Below are positions 21,045 through 28,747 of a stretch of DNA of 64,000 nucleotides, piece after piece (positions within the stretch are counted from its first letter, which is position 1; every line of letters starts with the position of its first letter). This DNA comes from Pseudomonas sp. UBA6562 (GTDB taxonomy: Bacteria > Pseudomonadota > Gammaproteobacteria > Pseudomonadales > Pseudomonadaceae): NCBI RefSeq assembly GCF_002434265.1, contig NZ_DJJS01000001.1, forward strand, positions 124,001 through 188,000, read 5' to 3'. The translations under genes were made by a program, and so were the position numbers. The notes beneath the pieces are model-generated. The model did not search any database, was not told where the DNA came from, and saw only the letters and a list, made by a program, of their open reading frames with translations.

Positions 21045-22091
21045 ATGAGTCGATTCTGGAGCCCCTTCGTCAAGGATCTGGTGCCCTACGTGCCGGGCGA
21101 GCAGCCCAAGCTGAACCGCCTGGTCAAGCTCAACACCAACGAAAACCCCTACGGTCCGTCGCCCAAGGCCCTGGCCGCCATGGCCGCCGAGCTGAACGAC
21201 GACCTGCGCCTGTACCCCGACCCGAACAGCGACCGCCTCAAGCAAGCGGTGGCCGACCACTACGGTGTCGAGACGGCCCAGGTGTTCGTCGGCAACGGCT
21301 CGGACGAGGTGCTGGCGCACATCTTCCACGGCCTGTTGCAGCACGACGCGCCGCTGCTGTTCCCCGACATCAGCTACAGCTTCTACCCGGTGTACTGCGG
21401 GCTGTACGGCATTGCCTACGAGCAGGTGCCGTTGGACGAGCAGTTCCAGATCCGCATCGCCGACTATGCCAAGCCCAATGGCGGCATCATCTTCCCCAAC
21501 CCGAACGCGCCCACCGGTTGCCTGCTGCCGCTGGACGCGGTGGAAGCGCTGCTCACCGCGCACCCTGATTCGCTGGTGGTGGTGGACGAGGCCTACATCG
21601 ATTTCGGCGGTGACAGCGCCATCGCCCTGGTGTCGCGCTTCGACAACCTGCTGGTGACCCAGACCCTGTCCAAGTCCCGCTCGTTGGCCGGGTTGCGGGT
21701 AGGCTTGGCAGTGGGGCACCCGGATTTGATCGAAGCCTTGGAGCGGATCAAGAACAGCTTCAACTCCTACCCGCTGGACCGCGCCGCCATCGCCGGTGCC
21801 AGCGCCGCCTTCGACGACCGCGAATACTTCGATGCCACCCGGCAGAAGGTGATCGACAGCCGCGAACACCTGGCGGCGCAGCTTGAGGCCAAAGGCTTCG
21901 AAGTCCTGCCCTCGGCGGCCAACTTCATCTTCGTGCGCCATCCGCAGCAGGATGCCGCCGAGTTGGCTGCGCGTCTGCGCGAACACGGCGTGATCGTGCG
22001 GCATTTCAAGCAAGCGCGGATCGCCCAGTTCCTGCGCATCACCGTCGGCACCCCAGAGATGAACCAGGCACTGCTCGACGCCTTGGTCTGA
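21045..22091 (+). CDS. hisC: Histidinol-phosphate aminotransferase HisC
   Basis: A 348-residue PLP-dependent class I/II aminotransferase. The PLP lysine is in TLSKSRSLAGLRVG, and NPNAPTG and the substrate motif NENPYGPSP near the N-terminus are clear. It begins 2 bases after hisD and has a GGGGAA ribosome binding site inside the end of hisD. Confidence 0.96.
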   Translation: MSRFWSPFVKDLVPYVPGEQPKLNRLVKLNTNENPYGPSPKALAAMAAELNDDLRLYPDPNSDRLKQAVADHYGVETAQVFVGNGSDEVLAHIFHGLLQHDAPLLFPDISYSFYPVYCGLYGIAYEQVPLDEQFQIRIADYAKPNGGIIFPNPNAPTGCLLPLDAVEALLTAHPDSLVVVDEAYIDFGGDSAIALVSRFDNLLVTQTLSKSRSLAGLRVGLAVGHPDLIEALERIKNSFNSYPLDRAAIAGASAAFDDREYFDATRQKVIDSREHLAAQLEAKGFEVLPSAANFIFVRHPQQDAAELAARLREHGVIVRHFKQARIAQFLRITVGTPEMNQALLDALV

Positions 22092-22098
22092 TGCTCCA

Positions 22099-22128
22099 CG
22101 ACCGGCCGGCCACAAGGTCAGCCGGTCG
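22099..22128 (+). other. Hairpin after hisC
   Basis: CGACCGGC pairs with GCCGGTCG across a 14-nt loop just behind the hisC stop. No T run follows, so it is at best a weak or Rho-assisted terminator. Confidence 0.35.
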
Positions 22129-22226
22129 GCCTCACTGATTCGACCCCTGTCAACAACCCTTGCCCGTCAGAACAACACAGCCTATGCTGCCGCCTACCTA
22201 AATTCATCCTATGACTGGTTGACCCT

Positions 22227-22874
22227 ATGTCTGTTATCGTCAAACGTTCGTTGGTCTTGCAGGCCGTCGAGCAACTGCGCGCGCGTATCGCCGCCGGCGA
22301 CTGGGCCGTGGGCGAGCGCCTGCCCACCGAGCCGGAACTGGCCCAGGAGTTGGGCATCAGCCGCAACACCGTGCGCGAGGCCATGCGCGTGCTGGCCTTC
22401 AGCGGCCTGATCGAGATCCGTCAAGGCGACGGCAGCTACCTGCGCACCGTGCAGGACCCTCTGCAGGCGGTCCTGGCTTTGTCGCGCTGCTCCGTGGATC
22501 ACGCCCGTGAAGCGCGGCACATCCTCGAAGCCGAGGCCATCGGTCTGGCCGCGCAGCGCTGCACCGAGGCCGATCTGCAGGGGCTTCGACAAGCCTTGAC
22601 CCACAGCGGCGCGCATTTCCATGGCGACTTGCAGGCCTACCTGGAGGCCGACATGGTCTTCCACCAACGCTTGGTGGATGCCGCGCACAACCCGGCGTTG
22701 AGCGAGCTGTACCGCTACTTCTCCGGCCTGGTGCGCGCTGCGGTCGAGCACAACATGAGCCACACCGCGCGCTGTCAGCACACCTTCGATCTGCACGAAC
22801 AGATTCTCGAAGCGCTCACCCAGCGCGACCCCGAACGGGCCAAGCGCCTGAGCCGCGACCTGATCGAATCCTGA
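22227..22874 (+). CDS. GntR/FadR-type transcriptional regulator
   Basis: A 215-residue regulator: an N-terminal winged helix (about 10-75, with LPTEPELAQELGISRNTVRE as recognition region) and a C-terminal FCD ligand domain (about 85-205). Members usually repress a neighbouring metabolic or transport gene and release DNA on binding an organic acid. The MFS transporter 12 bases downstream is the likely target or co-transcribed partner. The ligand is unknown. Confidence 0.9.
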   Translation: MSVIVKRSLVLQAVEQLRARIAAGDWAVGERLPTEPELAQELGISRNTVREAMRVLAFSGLIEIRQGDGSYLRTVQDPLQAVLALSRCSVDHAREARHILEAEAIGLAAQRCTEADLQGLRQALTHSGAHFHGDLQAYLEADMVFHQRLVDAAHNPALSELYRYFSGLVRAAVEHNMSHTARCQHTFDLHEQILEALTQRDPERAKRLSRDLIES

Positions 22875-22886
22875 GCGAGTACATCC

Positions 22887-24167
22887 ATGAGCACTGCAAC
22901 GACCGCTGCAAACGCTCGCCACCCCGGCGAGCTCGACGACTTGCTGATCGACGCCGAAGTCGACGATGTCCAGGTGCAACAGGCTGCACCGCCCACACAG
23001 CGCGCTTGGCTGCTGTTGCTGGGCCTGGTGCTGGTGGCACTGAACCTGCGCCCGGCGCTGTCGAGCCTGTCGCCGCTGTTGGGTCAGGTGAGCGAGCGCC
23101 TGGGCCTGAGCGCGTCCTCTGCCGGGTTGCTGACCACCTTGCCGGTACTCTGCCTGGGCCTGTTCGCGCCGTTGGCGCCGCGCCTGGCCCGGCGCTTTGG
23201 CGCCGAGCGGGTGATTCTCGGCATCCTGCTGACCTTGGCCATCGGCATCCTGCTGCGCAGCACGCTGGGCGTGACCGGCCTGTTCGTCGGCAGCCTGCTG
23301 GCCGGCGCCAGCATCGGCATCATCGGCGTGCTGCTGCCTGGCATCGTCAAGCGCGACTTTCCCAAGCAGGCCGGGACCCTGATGGGTGTCTACACCATGG
23401 CCCTGTGCCTAGGCGCGGCCCTGGCGGCGGGTGCGAGCGTGCCGATCAGTCATCACTTCGCAGACAGCTGGGCCATCGGCCTGGGCGTATGGCTGGTACC
23501 GGCGCTGGTTGCCATGCTGGTCTGGTCGCCCCAAGCGCGCCAGGGGCACGGCCTGCACAAGGTCGCCTACCGCGTGCGCGGGCTGTGGCGCGACCCGTTG
23601 GCCTGGCAGGTCACCTTGTACATGGGCTTGCAGTCGTCGCTGGCCTACATCGTGTTTGGCTGGTTGCCGTCGATCCTCATCGGGCGCGGCCTGAGCCCGA
23701 CCCAGGCGGGCCTGGTGCTGTCCGGTTCGGTCATCGTGCAACTGGTCAGCTCGCTCAGTGCGCCCTGGTTGGCGACCCGCGGCAAGGACCAGCGCCTGGC
23801 CATCGTGCTGGTGATGCTGATGACCCTGGGCGGGCTGTTCGGTTGCCTGTATGCGCCGTTGTCCGGGCTGTGGGGCTGGGCTGTGCTGCTCGGCCTGGGG
23901 CAGGGCGGTACTTTCGCCCTGGCCCTGACGTTGATCGTGCTGCGCTCCAAGGACGCCCACGTGGCGTCGAACCTGTCGAGCATGTCCCAGGGCGTGGGCT
24001 ACACCCTGGCGTCGATGGGGCCGTTCGCCGTGGGCCTGGTGCACGATCTCACCGACGGCTGGGCCGCCGTGGGCTGGATCTTCGCGGGCCTGGGCCTGGG
24101 CGCGATCGGTTTCGGCCTCAAGGCCGGGCGGGCGTTGCACGTGCAGGCGGTCAGCGAGCGCGTTTAG
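22887..24167 (+). CDS. MFS transporter of the CynX/NimT family
   Basis: A 426-residue major-facilitator protein with about 12 helices after a roughly 45-residue hydrophilic N-terminus. The first helix region LVLVALNLRPALSSLSPLL is typical of the cyanate/2-nitroimidazole (CynX/NimT) group. No cyanase or nitroimidazole enzyme is nearby, so the substrate is open. It is coupled to the GntR regulator upstream. Confidence 0.88.
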   Translation: MSTATTAANARHPGELDDLLIDAEVDDVQVQQAAPPTQRAWLLLLGLVLVALNLRPALSSLSPLLGQVSERLGLSASSAGLLTTLPVLCLGLFAPLAPRLARRFGAERVILGILLTLAIGILLRSTLGVTGLFVGSLLAGASIGIIGVLLPGIVKRDFPKQAGTLMGVYTMALCLGAALAAGASVPISHHFADSWAIGLGVWLVPALVAMLVWSPQARQGHGLHKVAYRVRGLWRDPLAWQVTLYMGLQSSLAYIVFGWLPSILIGRGLSPTQAGLVLSGSVIVQLVSSLSAPWLATRGKDQRLAIVLVMLMTLGGLFGCLYAPLSGLWGWAVLLGLGQGGTFALALTLIVLRSKDAHVASNLSSMSQGVGYTLASMGPFAVGLVHDLTDGWAAVGWIFAGLGLGAIGFGLKAGRALHVQAVSERV

Positions 24168-24248
24168 CGCTGCCGACCTTCACAGGGCATGGCGTCGGCG
24201 TGCGCGAGGGATTATCGTGCGTTTCCCGAGCCCCGTCAGGACCTTGCC

Positions 24249-24731
24249 ATGACCGACACCCACCGCGCCCTGATCGAGCGCTTCTACCAGGCTTTCCAAC
24301 GCCGCGACGCCGAGGCCATGATCGCCTGCTACAGCGATGACGTCGTGTTCGACGATCCGGTGTTCGGCCGCTTGCAGGGCCAGGACGCCGGCGACATGTG
24401 GCGCATGCTGGTGGGCCGCGCCGAACAGTTGCAGGTGAGCGTCGATCAGGTCGCTGCCGATGCCGACCAGGGCCAGGCCCATTGGCTGGCGCGCTATCGA
24501 TTCGGGCCGAAGCAGCGCTTGGTGGTCAACGATTGCCAGGCCCGCTTCGGCTTTCGCGACGGTTTGATCTGCCGACATCGAGACAGCTTCGATTTCTGGC
24601 GCTGGTCGCGCCAAGCCCTGGGCGTACCCGGTCGGCTGCTGGGATGGTCGCCCATGTTGCGCAGCAAGGTGCGCGCGCAGGCCTTGCGAGGCCTGCGCGC
24701 ATTTCAGGCGAAGGTGATCAGTGAGCCGTGA
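24249..24731 (+). CDS. NTF2-like / SnoaL-fold protein
   Basis: A 160-residue protein whose first 125 residues fit the NTF2-like fold (HRALIERFYQAFQRRDAEAM, then CYSDDVVFDDPVFGRLQG). It lacks a signal peptide. Catalytic function cannot be stated: the fold includes isomerases, hydratases and simple binding proteins. The C-terminal 35 residues are basic and rich in Leu and Arg. Its 3' end overlaps the convergent halovibrin-like gene by 14 bases. Confidence 0.8.
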   Translation: MTDTHRALIERFYQAFQRRDAEAMIACYSDDVVFDDPVFGRLQGQDAGDMWRMLVGRAEQLQVSVDQVAADADQGQAHWLARYRFGPKQRLVVNDCQARFGFRDGLICRHRDSFDFWRWSRQALGVPGRLLGWSPMLRSKVRAQALRGLRAFQAKVISEP

Positions 24732-25590
24732 TGGCCTGATCCGCGTCTTGATAACTGAACTGGGTGCGCTGCGCCGCTGAGCGGGCCAATTCGATCCTGA
24801 CCACAGGAACGATCTGGCCATAGGTCGCGTGCCAATCCCGCTGATCGGCTTGGGCCTGTTCCAGTGCGTCCGGCATGCCAGCGATGTAGAAGAAGGATTG
24901 GATCGGTAGCCGGTTCGACTCTTCTTCTTTCCAGGCGTTGAGAATCAGCTCGTTCCAGGCGAACGGCAATTCACTGCCATACATCTGTTGGACGCGCAGG
25001 CTTTGATGGAAGGCCTCGTCGCGACCGGGGACGCGGGCAAAACGCGTGTCGAACGCACATTGCTGCTTATAGTCGCCGGTCTGACGGAAGCGGGCGATCC
25101 AGTCTTCGGCGGTGTGCACGCCTTGTTCGTGACAGGCCTGCTCGCGGTTGGCGGTCTGATCGTTGTCGCCGCAGCCATGGCCGTTGCGGGTCCAGCTGTC
25201 GCCGTCGGTGGGCCAGGCGCAGAGCACGCTGTAGGGCAGCGTGTTTTCAGGGCGTTGCGCTTGTGGGTATAAGGTGAAGCCGCTGCGCGCATCGGCCGCC
25301 AGCGCCGTCACGGGCAAATCGGCACGCAGGTAGGAGAACGACAAGCCGCCCTTGAGCTTGGTGTTGGGGCTGTGGTGCCAGGTGTGGTAGCTGGGCGACG
25401 GCTTGGTGGCACGGATCAGCACGCCGGAACAGACATGGGCCGGAACGGCATTGCCGTCGCAGCGTGCCGGCGTGGCGTCGAAGTTGTTCTGCATGCGTTC
25501 GGCCACTTGCGCACCGGATGCGGCGTGCACGCCGACGGCAAGGGTGGACAGGCTGGCGCAGGCGATCCATCGGGATACTGTACGGAACAT
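24718..25590 (-). CDS. Secreted halovibrin (HvnA)-like protein
   Basis: A 290-residue secreted protein resembling halovibrin HvnA, named for a Vibrio fischeri NAD-glycohydrolase/ADP-ribosyltransferase. The signal peptide MFRTVSRWIACASLSTLAVG ends near residue 23. Six or more cysteines in the mature part (CDG, CSG, CAW, CGD, CHE, CAF) suggest disulfides. The stretches CSGVLIRATKP and GGLSFSYLRADL could be the Arg and Ser-x-Ser elements of an ADP-ribosyltransferase fold, but this is a guess. The start follows an AGAGGG ribosome binding site; an upstream ATG at 25677 is less likely because it would precede the signal peptide. Confidence 0.72.
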   Translation of the reverse strand: MFRTVSRWIACASLSTLAVGVHAASGAQVAERMQNNFDATPARCDGNAVPAHVCSGVLIRATKPSPSYHTWHHSPNTKLKGGLSFSYLRADLPVTALAADARSGFTLYPQAQRPENTLPYSVLCAWPTDGDSWTRNGHGCGDNDQTANREQACHEQGVHTAEDWIARFRQTGDYKQQCAFDTRFARVPGRDEAFHQSLRVQQMYGSELPFAWNELILNAWKEEESNRLPIQSFFYIAGMPDALEQAQADQRDWHATYGQIVPVVRIELARSAAQRTQFSYQDADQAITAH

Positions 25591-25645
25591 GGTGAAGCCC
25601 TCTTGTGGTGGGCTCACCAAACTAATGATGGGAAGAACGAACGTC

Positions 25646-25951
25646 GTGAGTGAACAATTGCCTGTACCGGCAAGCAAACCCTGGTACGTCTACCTGGTGC
25701 GTGCGGCCAACGGCTCGCTGTACTGCGGCATCAGCGACGACCCCGAGCGGCGTTTCCTGCGCCACCAGAAAGGGCAGGGCGCTCGCTACTTCAAGACCAG
25801 CCCGGCGCAGGCGCTGGTGTATGTCGAGCGCTGGCCCGACAAGTCCGAAGCCCTGCGCCAGGAACGCCTGGTGAAGAAGCTGCGCAAGTCGGCCAAGGAA
25901 ACCCTGGTCGCCAGCTACCAGGGCGTGGCGCTCAATCCTTGCGACGCTTGA
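25646..25951 (+). CDS. GIY-YIG nuclease superfamily protein (UPF0213)
   Basis: A protein of about 101 residues with the GIY-YIG-type core WYVYLVRAANGSLYCGISDD and the arginine-rich LRQERLVKKLRKSAKE segment. Members of the UPF0213/YhbQ group are single-domain proteins with proposed nucleic-acid activity. I chose the GTG at 25646, which gives the usual length; ATGs at 25625 and 25628 are alternatives. The 3' end overlaps yejK by 20 bases on the opposite strand. Confidence 0.85.
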   Translation: MSEQLPVPASKPWYVYLVRAANGSLYCGISDDPERRFLRHQKGQGARYFKTSPAQALVYVERWPDKSEALRQERLVKKLRKSAKETLVASYQGVALNPCDA

Positions 25952-26939
25952 GCTGATCGATCAGCTGGGTCGGCAGGCCCTTGATCACCAGGGTGCCGGC
26001 TTCTTCGTCGTATTCCACCTTCGAGCCCAGCAGATGCGCTTCGAAGCTGATCGACAGGCCTTCGGCACGGCCAGTGAAACGGCGGAACTGGTTGAGTGTG
26101 CGTTTATCGGCGGGAATTTCCGGCGACAGGCCGTAATCCTTGTTGCGGATGTGCTCGAAGAAGGCCCGCGGGCGGTCTTCGTCGATCAGGCTCGACAGCT
26201 CGTCGAGGGTGACCGGCTCGCCCTGTTTGGTCTGGCTGGTGGCATACTCGACCAGGGTCTGGGTCTTCTCCCGCGCCACTTCCTCGGCCATGTCCTCGCT
26301 TTCCACGAAATCGCTGAAGGCCTTGAGCAGGGTGCGGGTTTCGCCGGGGCCGTCGACGCCTTCCTGGCAGCCGATGAAGTCACGGAAATAGTCGGAGACC
26401 TTCTTGCCGTTCTTGCCCTTGATGAACGAGATGTACTGCTTGGAGTTGGGGTTGTTGCGCCACTCCGACAGGTTGATCCGTGCGGCCAGGTGCAATTGGC
26501 TCAGATCCAGGTGGCGCGAGGGGGTGACGTCGAGCTCGGCGTTCACCGCCACGCCTTCGCTGTGGTGCAGCAGGGCGATGGCCAGGTAGTCGGTCATGCC
26601 TTGCTGGTAGTGGGCGAACAGCACGTGGCCGCCGGTGGACAGGTTGGACTCTTCCATCAGCTTTTGCAGGTGCTCGACCGCCGTGCGGGTAAAGGCGGTG
26701 AAGTCCTGCTCGTCGTCCAGGTAGCCCTTGAGCCAGCCGCTGAACGGGTAGGCGCCGGATTCGCCATGGAACAATCCCCAGGCCTTGCCTTGCTTGGCGT
26801 TGTAACTGTCGTTGAGGTCGCTCAACAGGTGTTCGATGGCCTCCGAGGCGCTGAGCTCGGCCTCTCGGGCATGGAGCACGGCGGGCGTGCCATCGGGCTT
26901 CTTGTCGATCAGGTGAACGATGCAGTGTCGGATTGGCAT
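25932..26939 (-). CDS. yejK: Nucleoid-associated protein YejK/NdpA
   Basis: A 335-residue protein of the 37-kDa nucleoid-associated protein family (NdpA). N-terminus MPIRHCIVHLIDKKPDGTP and the FIGCQEG segment match the family. It is divergent from hupN, which also encodes a nucleoid protein, across a 391-base gap. Its biochemical role is not settled. Confidence 0.94.
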   Translation of the reverse strand: MPIRHCIVHLIDKKPDGTPAVLHAREAELSASEAIEHLLSDLNDSYNAKQGKAWGLFHGESGAYPFSGWLKGYLDDEQDFTAFTRTAVEHLQKLMEESNLSTGGHVLFAHYQQGMTDYLAIALLHHSEGVAVNAELDVTPSRHLDLSQLHLAARINLSEWRNNPNSKQYISFIKGKNGKKVSDYFRDFIGCQEGVDGPGETRTLLKAFSDFVESEDMAEEVAREKTQTLVEYATSQTKQGEPVTLDELSSLIDEDRPRAFFEHIRNKDYGLSPEIPADKRTLNQFRRFTGRAEGLSISFEAHLLGSKVEYDEEAGTLVIKGLPTQLIDQLKRRKD

Positions 26940-27330
26940 GAACGTCTCGATGTGAAGGGGCGGGTCTGTACCCGCGCGAGAAAGGGAGTGAGTTTAACCC
27001 AGGGACGCCGTGTCGCAGTGGCCGCAGGCTGGCAGAAATGGCCTCTGTTCATTTTTTAAGCAAAACGCCTGTTTTTTCACGCAAACCCCTGAAAAACCTC
27101 AGCAAAGCCTATGTCTCCAGGGGAATTTGACGACAACCTGTGTTAGTTTTGCGCGTTCTTGCGCCCCATAGGCTGGCGCATTGCTGGCAGCCAGCGCGCG
27201 GCGTGTCGAACCAATCGCTTTTTCGTGTATCTACATACCCGATTGGCGCTGCCTTCGAGGCTGTCTGCAGCGGCTGGATACGTACCTGCCACGCTGCTCA
27301 ACCATTGATTTTTTAGTTAAGGAATTCACC
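26940..27330. other. Intergenic region between yejK and hupN
   Basis: A 391-base gap that must hold the divergent promoters of yejK and hupN. It is relatively AT-rich around 27050-27160. One sigma-54-like match (GG at 27171-27172, ten bases, then GC at 27183-27184 within TTGCT) lies about 147 bases before hupN. I saw no RNA gene, repeat or good sigma-70 promoter that I could defend. Confidence 0.5.
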
Positions 27331-27612
27331 ATGGCTTTGACCAAAGACCAACTGATTGCCGACATCGCCGAAGCGATCGATGCGCCGAAAACCACCGCCA
27401 AGCACGCACTGGAGCAACTGGGCCAGATCGTTGCCGACCAGCTGGAAAACGGCGCCGAGATCACCCTGCCAGGCATCGGCAAGCTGAAAGTCTCCGAGCG
27501 TCCTGCTCGTACCGGTCGTAACCCTTCGACTGGCAAGGCCATCGAAATCGCGGCCAAGAAAGTCGTCAAGTTCGTACCTGCCAAAGGTCTGACCGACGCC
27601 GTCAACAAGTAA
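27331..27612 (+). CDS. hupN: HU family DNA-binding protein HupN
   Basis: A 93-residue histone-like HU protein. The beta-arm motif RPARTGRNPSTGKAIEI at about residues 57-73 is the DNA-bending arm. P. putida encodes three HU proteins, and the sequence and the position next to yejK fit HupN. AAGGAA precedes the ATG and a strong terminator follows. The upstream extension in the same frame has no family match and is rejected. Confidence 0.93.
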   Translation: MALTKDQLIADIAEAIDAPKTTAKHALEQLGQIVADQLENGAEITLPGIGKLKVSERPARTGRNPSTGKAIEIAAKKVVKFVPAKGLTDAVNK

Positions 27613-27628
27613 TTGTCGACGCGATGAG

Positions 27629-27659
27629 AGCCGCGCCCGGCTGCCGGGCGCGGCTTTTT
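27629..27659 (+). terminator. Intrinsic terminator after hupN
   Basis: A 12-bp perfect stem (AGCCGCGCCCGG with CCGGGCGCGGCT), a 3-nt loop and five Ts. It ends hupN transcription just before the convergent rlmF. Confidence 0.92.
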
Positions 27660-28624
27660 CATGCCTGGGATTTGGCCGGGCCGGGTTTCGCTTGCCCGAT
27701 CCATGCCTGCCGCGCCGCTGTGTCATGGAAGCTCCACGCCACCATGCGGCTGCGTTTTTGCCCCTGGCCCATCTCCACCACCTGCCGAGCGGCCACGCCC
27801 GCCTTGTTCAGCGCCGCTTCGATGGCCGGCAGGTTGCTGGCCTTGGACACCAGGGTGGTGAACCACAGCACCTGGGCCGCGCAGGCCTTGCTCTCGTCGA
27901 TCAGCTGGGTCACGAAGCGGATCTCGCCGCCCGCGCACCACAGCTCGTTGTTCTGCCCGCCGAAGTTGAGCACCGGCAGGGCACGTTTGGGGTCCTGCTT
28001 GCCCAGGCTTTTCCACTTGCGCGCACTGCCGCGCGTGGCCTCTTCGCGCGAGCTGTGGAAAGGCGGGTTGCATAGCGTCAGCTCGAAGCGTTCGTCGGCC
28101 TGCAAAAGCCCGCCGAGGATGGTCTTGGTATTGCTCTGCTGACGCAGGGTAATGGCTTTGCCCAGCCCATTGGCCTGGACGATGGCCTTGGCCGAAGCCA
28201 GTGCCACCGGGTCGATGTCCGAGCCGACGAAGCGCCAGCGGTAGTCGCTGTGGCCCAGCAACGGGTAAATGCAGTTGGCGCCGACGCCGATGTCCAGCGC
28301 GCGTACCTGGGCACCGCACGGTATCTCGCCACCTGCATCGCTGGCCAGCAGATCGGCGGCCACGTGCACGTAATCGGCGCGGCCGGGGATCGGCGGGCAC
28401 AGGTACTGCGCGGGGATGTCCCAGTGCTGGATGCCGTACTGGGCCTTGAGCAGCGCACGGTTGAACACCCGTACCGCCTCGGGGTTGGCGAAGTCGATGC
28501 TGGGCTTGCCGTACGGGTTGGTCAGGGTGAAGCGCGCCAGGTCCGGGTGGGCCTTGATCAGCGCCGGAAAGTCGTAACGGCCCTGGTGGCGGTTGCGCGG
28601 GTGCAGCGTGGGTCTGTCGGTCAT
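27659..28624 (-). CDS. rlmF: 23S rRNA m6A1618 methyltransferase RlmF
   Basis: A 321-residue SAM-dependent methyltransferase that modifies A1618 of 23S rRNA. The SAM region is LDIGVGANCIYPLLG and the N6-adenine catalytic motif is NPPFHSS. The start MTDRPTLHPRNRHQGRYDF is the family's usual N-terminus; an upstream extension of 35 residues is not supported. It lies 123 bases downstream of valS on the same strand. Confidence 0.95.
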   Translation of the reverse strand: MTDRPTLHPRNRHQGRYDFPALIKAHPDLARFTLTNPYGKPSIDFANPEAVRVFNRALLKAQYGIQHWDIPAQYLCPPIPGRADYVHVAADLLASDAGGEIPCGAQVRALDIGVGANCIYPLLGHSDYRWRFVGSDIDPVALASAKAIVQANGLGKAITLRQQSNTKTILGGLLQADERFELTLCNPPFHSSREEATRGSARKWKSLGKQDPKRALPVLNFGGQNNELWCAGGEIRFVTQLIDESKACAAQVLWFTTLVSKASNLPAIEAALNKAGVAARQVVEMGQGQKRSRMVAWSFHDTAARQAWIGQAKPGPAKSQA

Positions 28625-28747
28625 GGTCGATCCTGTGAAACGGCGCGGGGCAAGCCGACTGCCGCACCCGGGAGGGCAACGACAGCGGGCTTGCCCCGCG
28701 TGTGCGATAGGGCGCTGCCAGGGCAGCACCTAGCGCGTCGGTGAACG

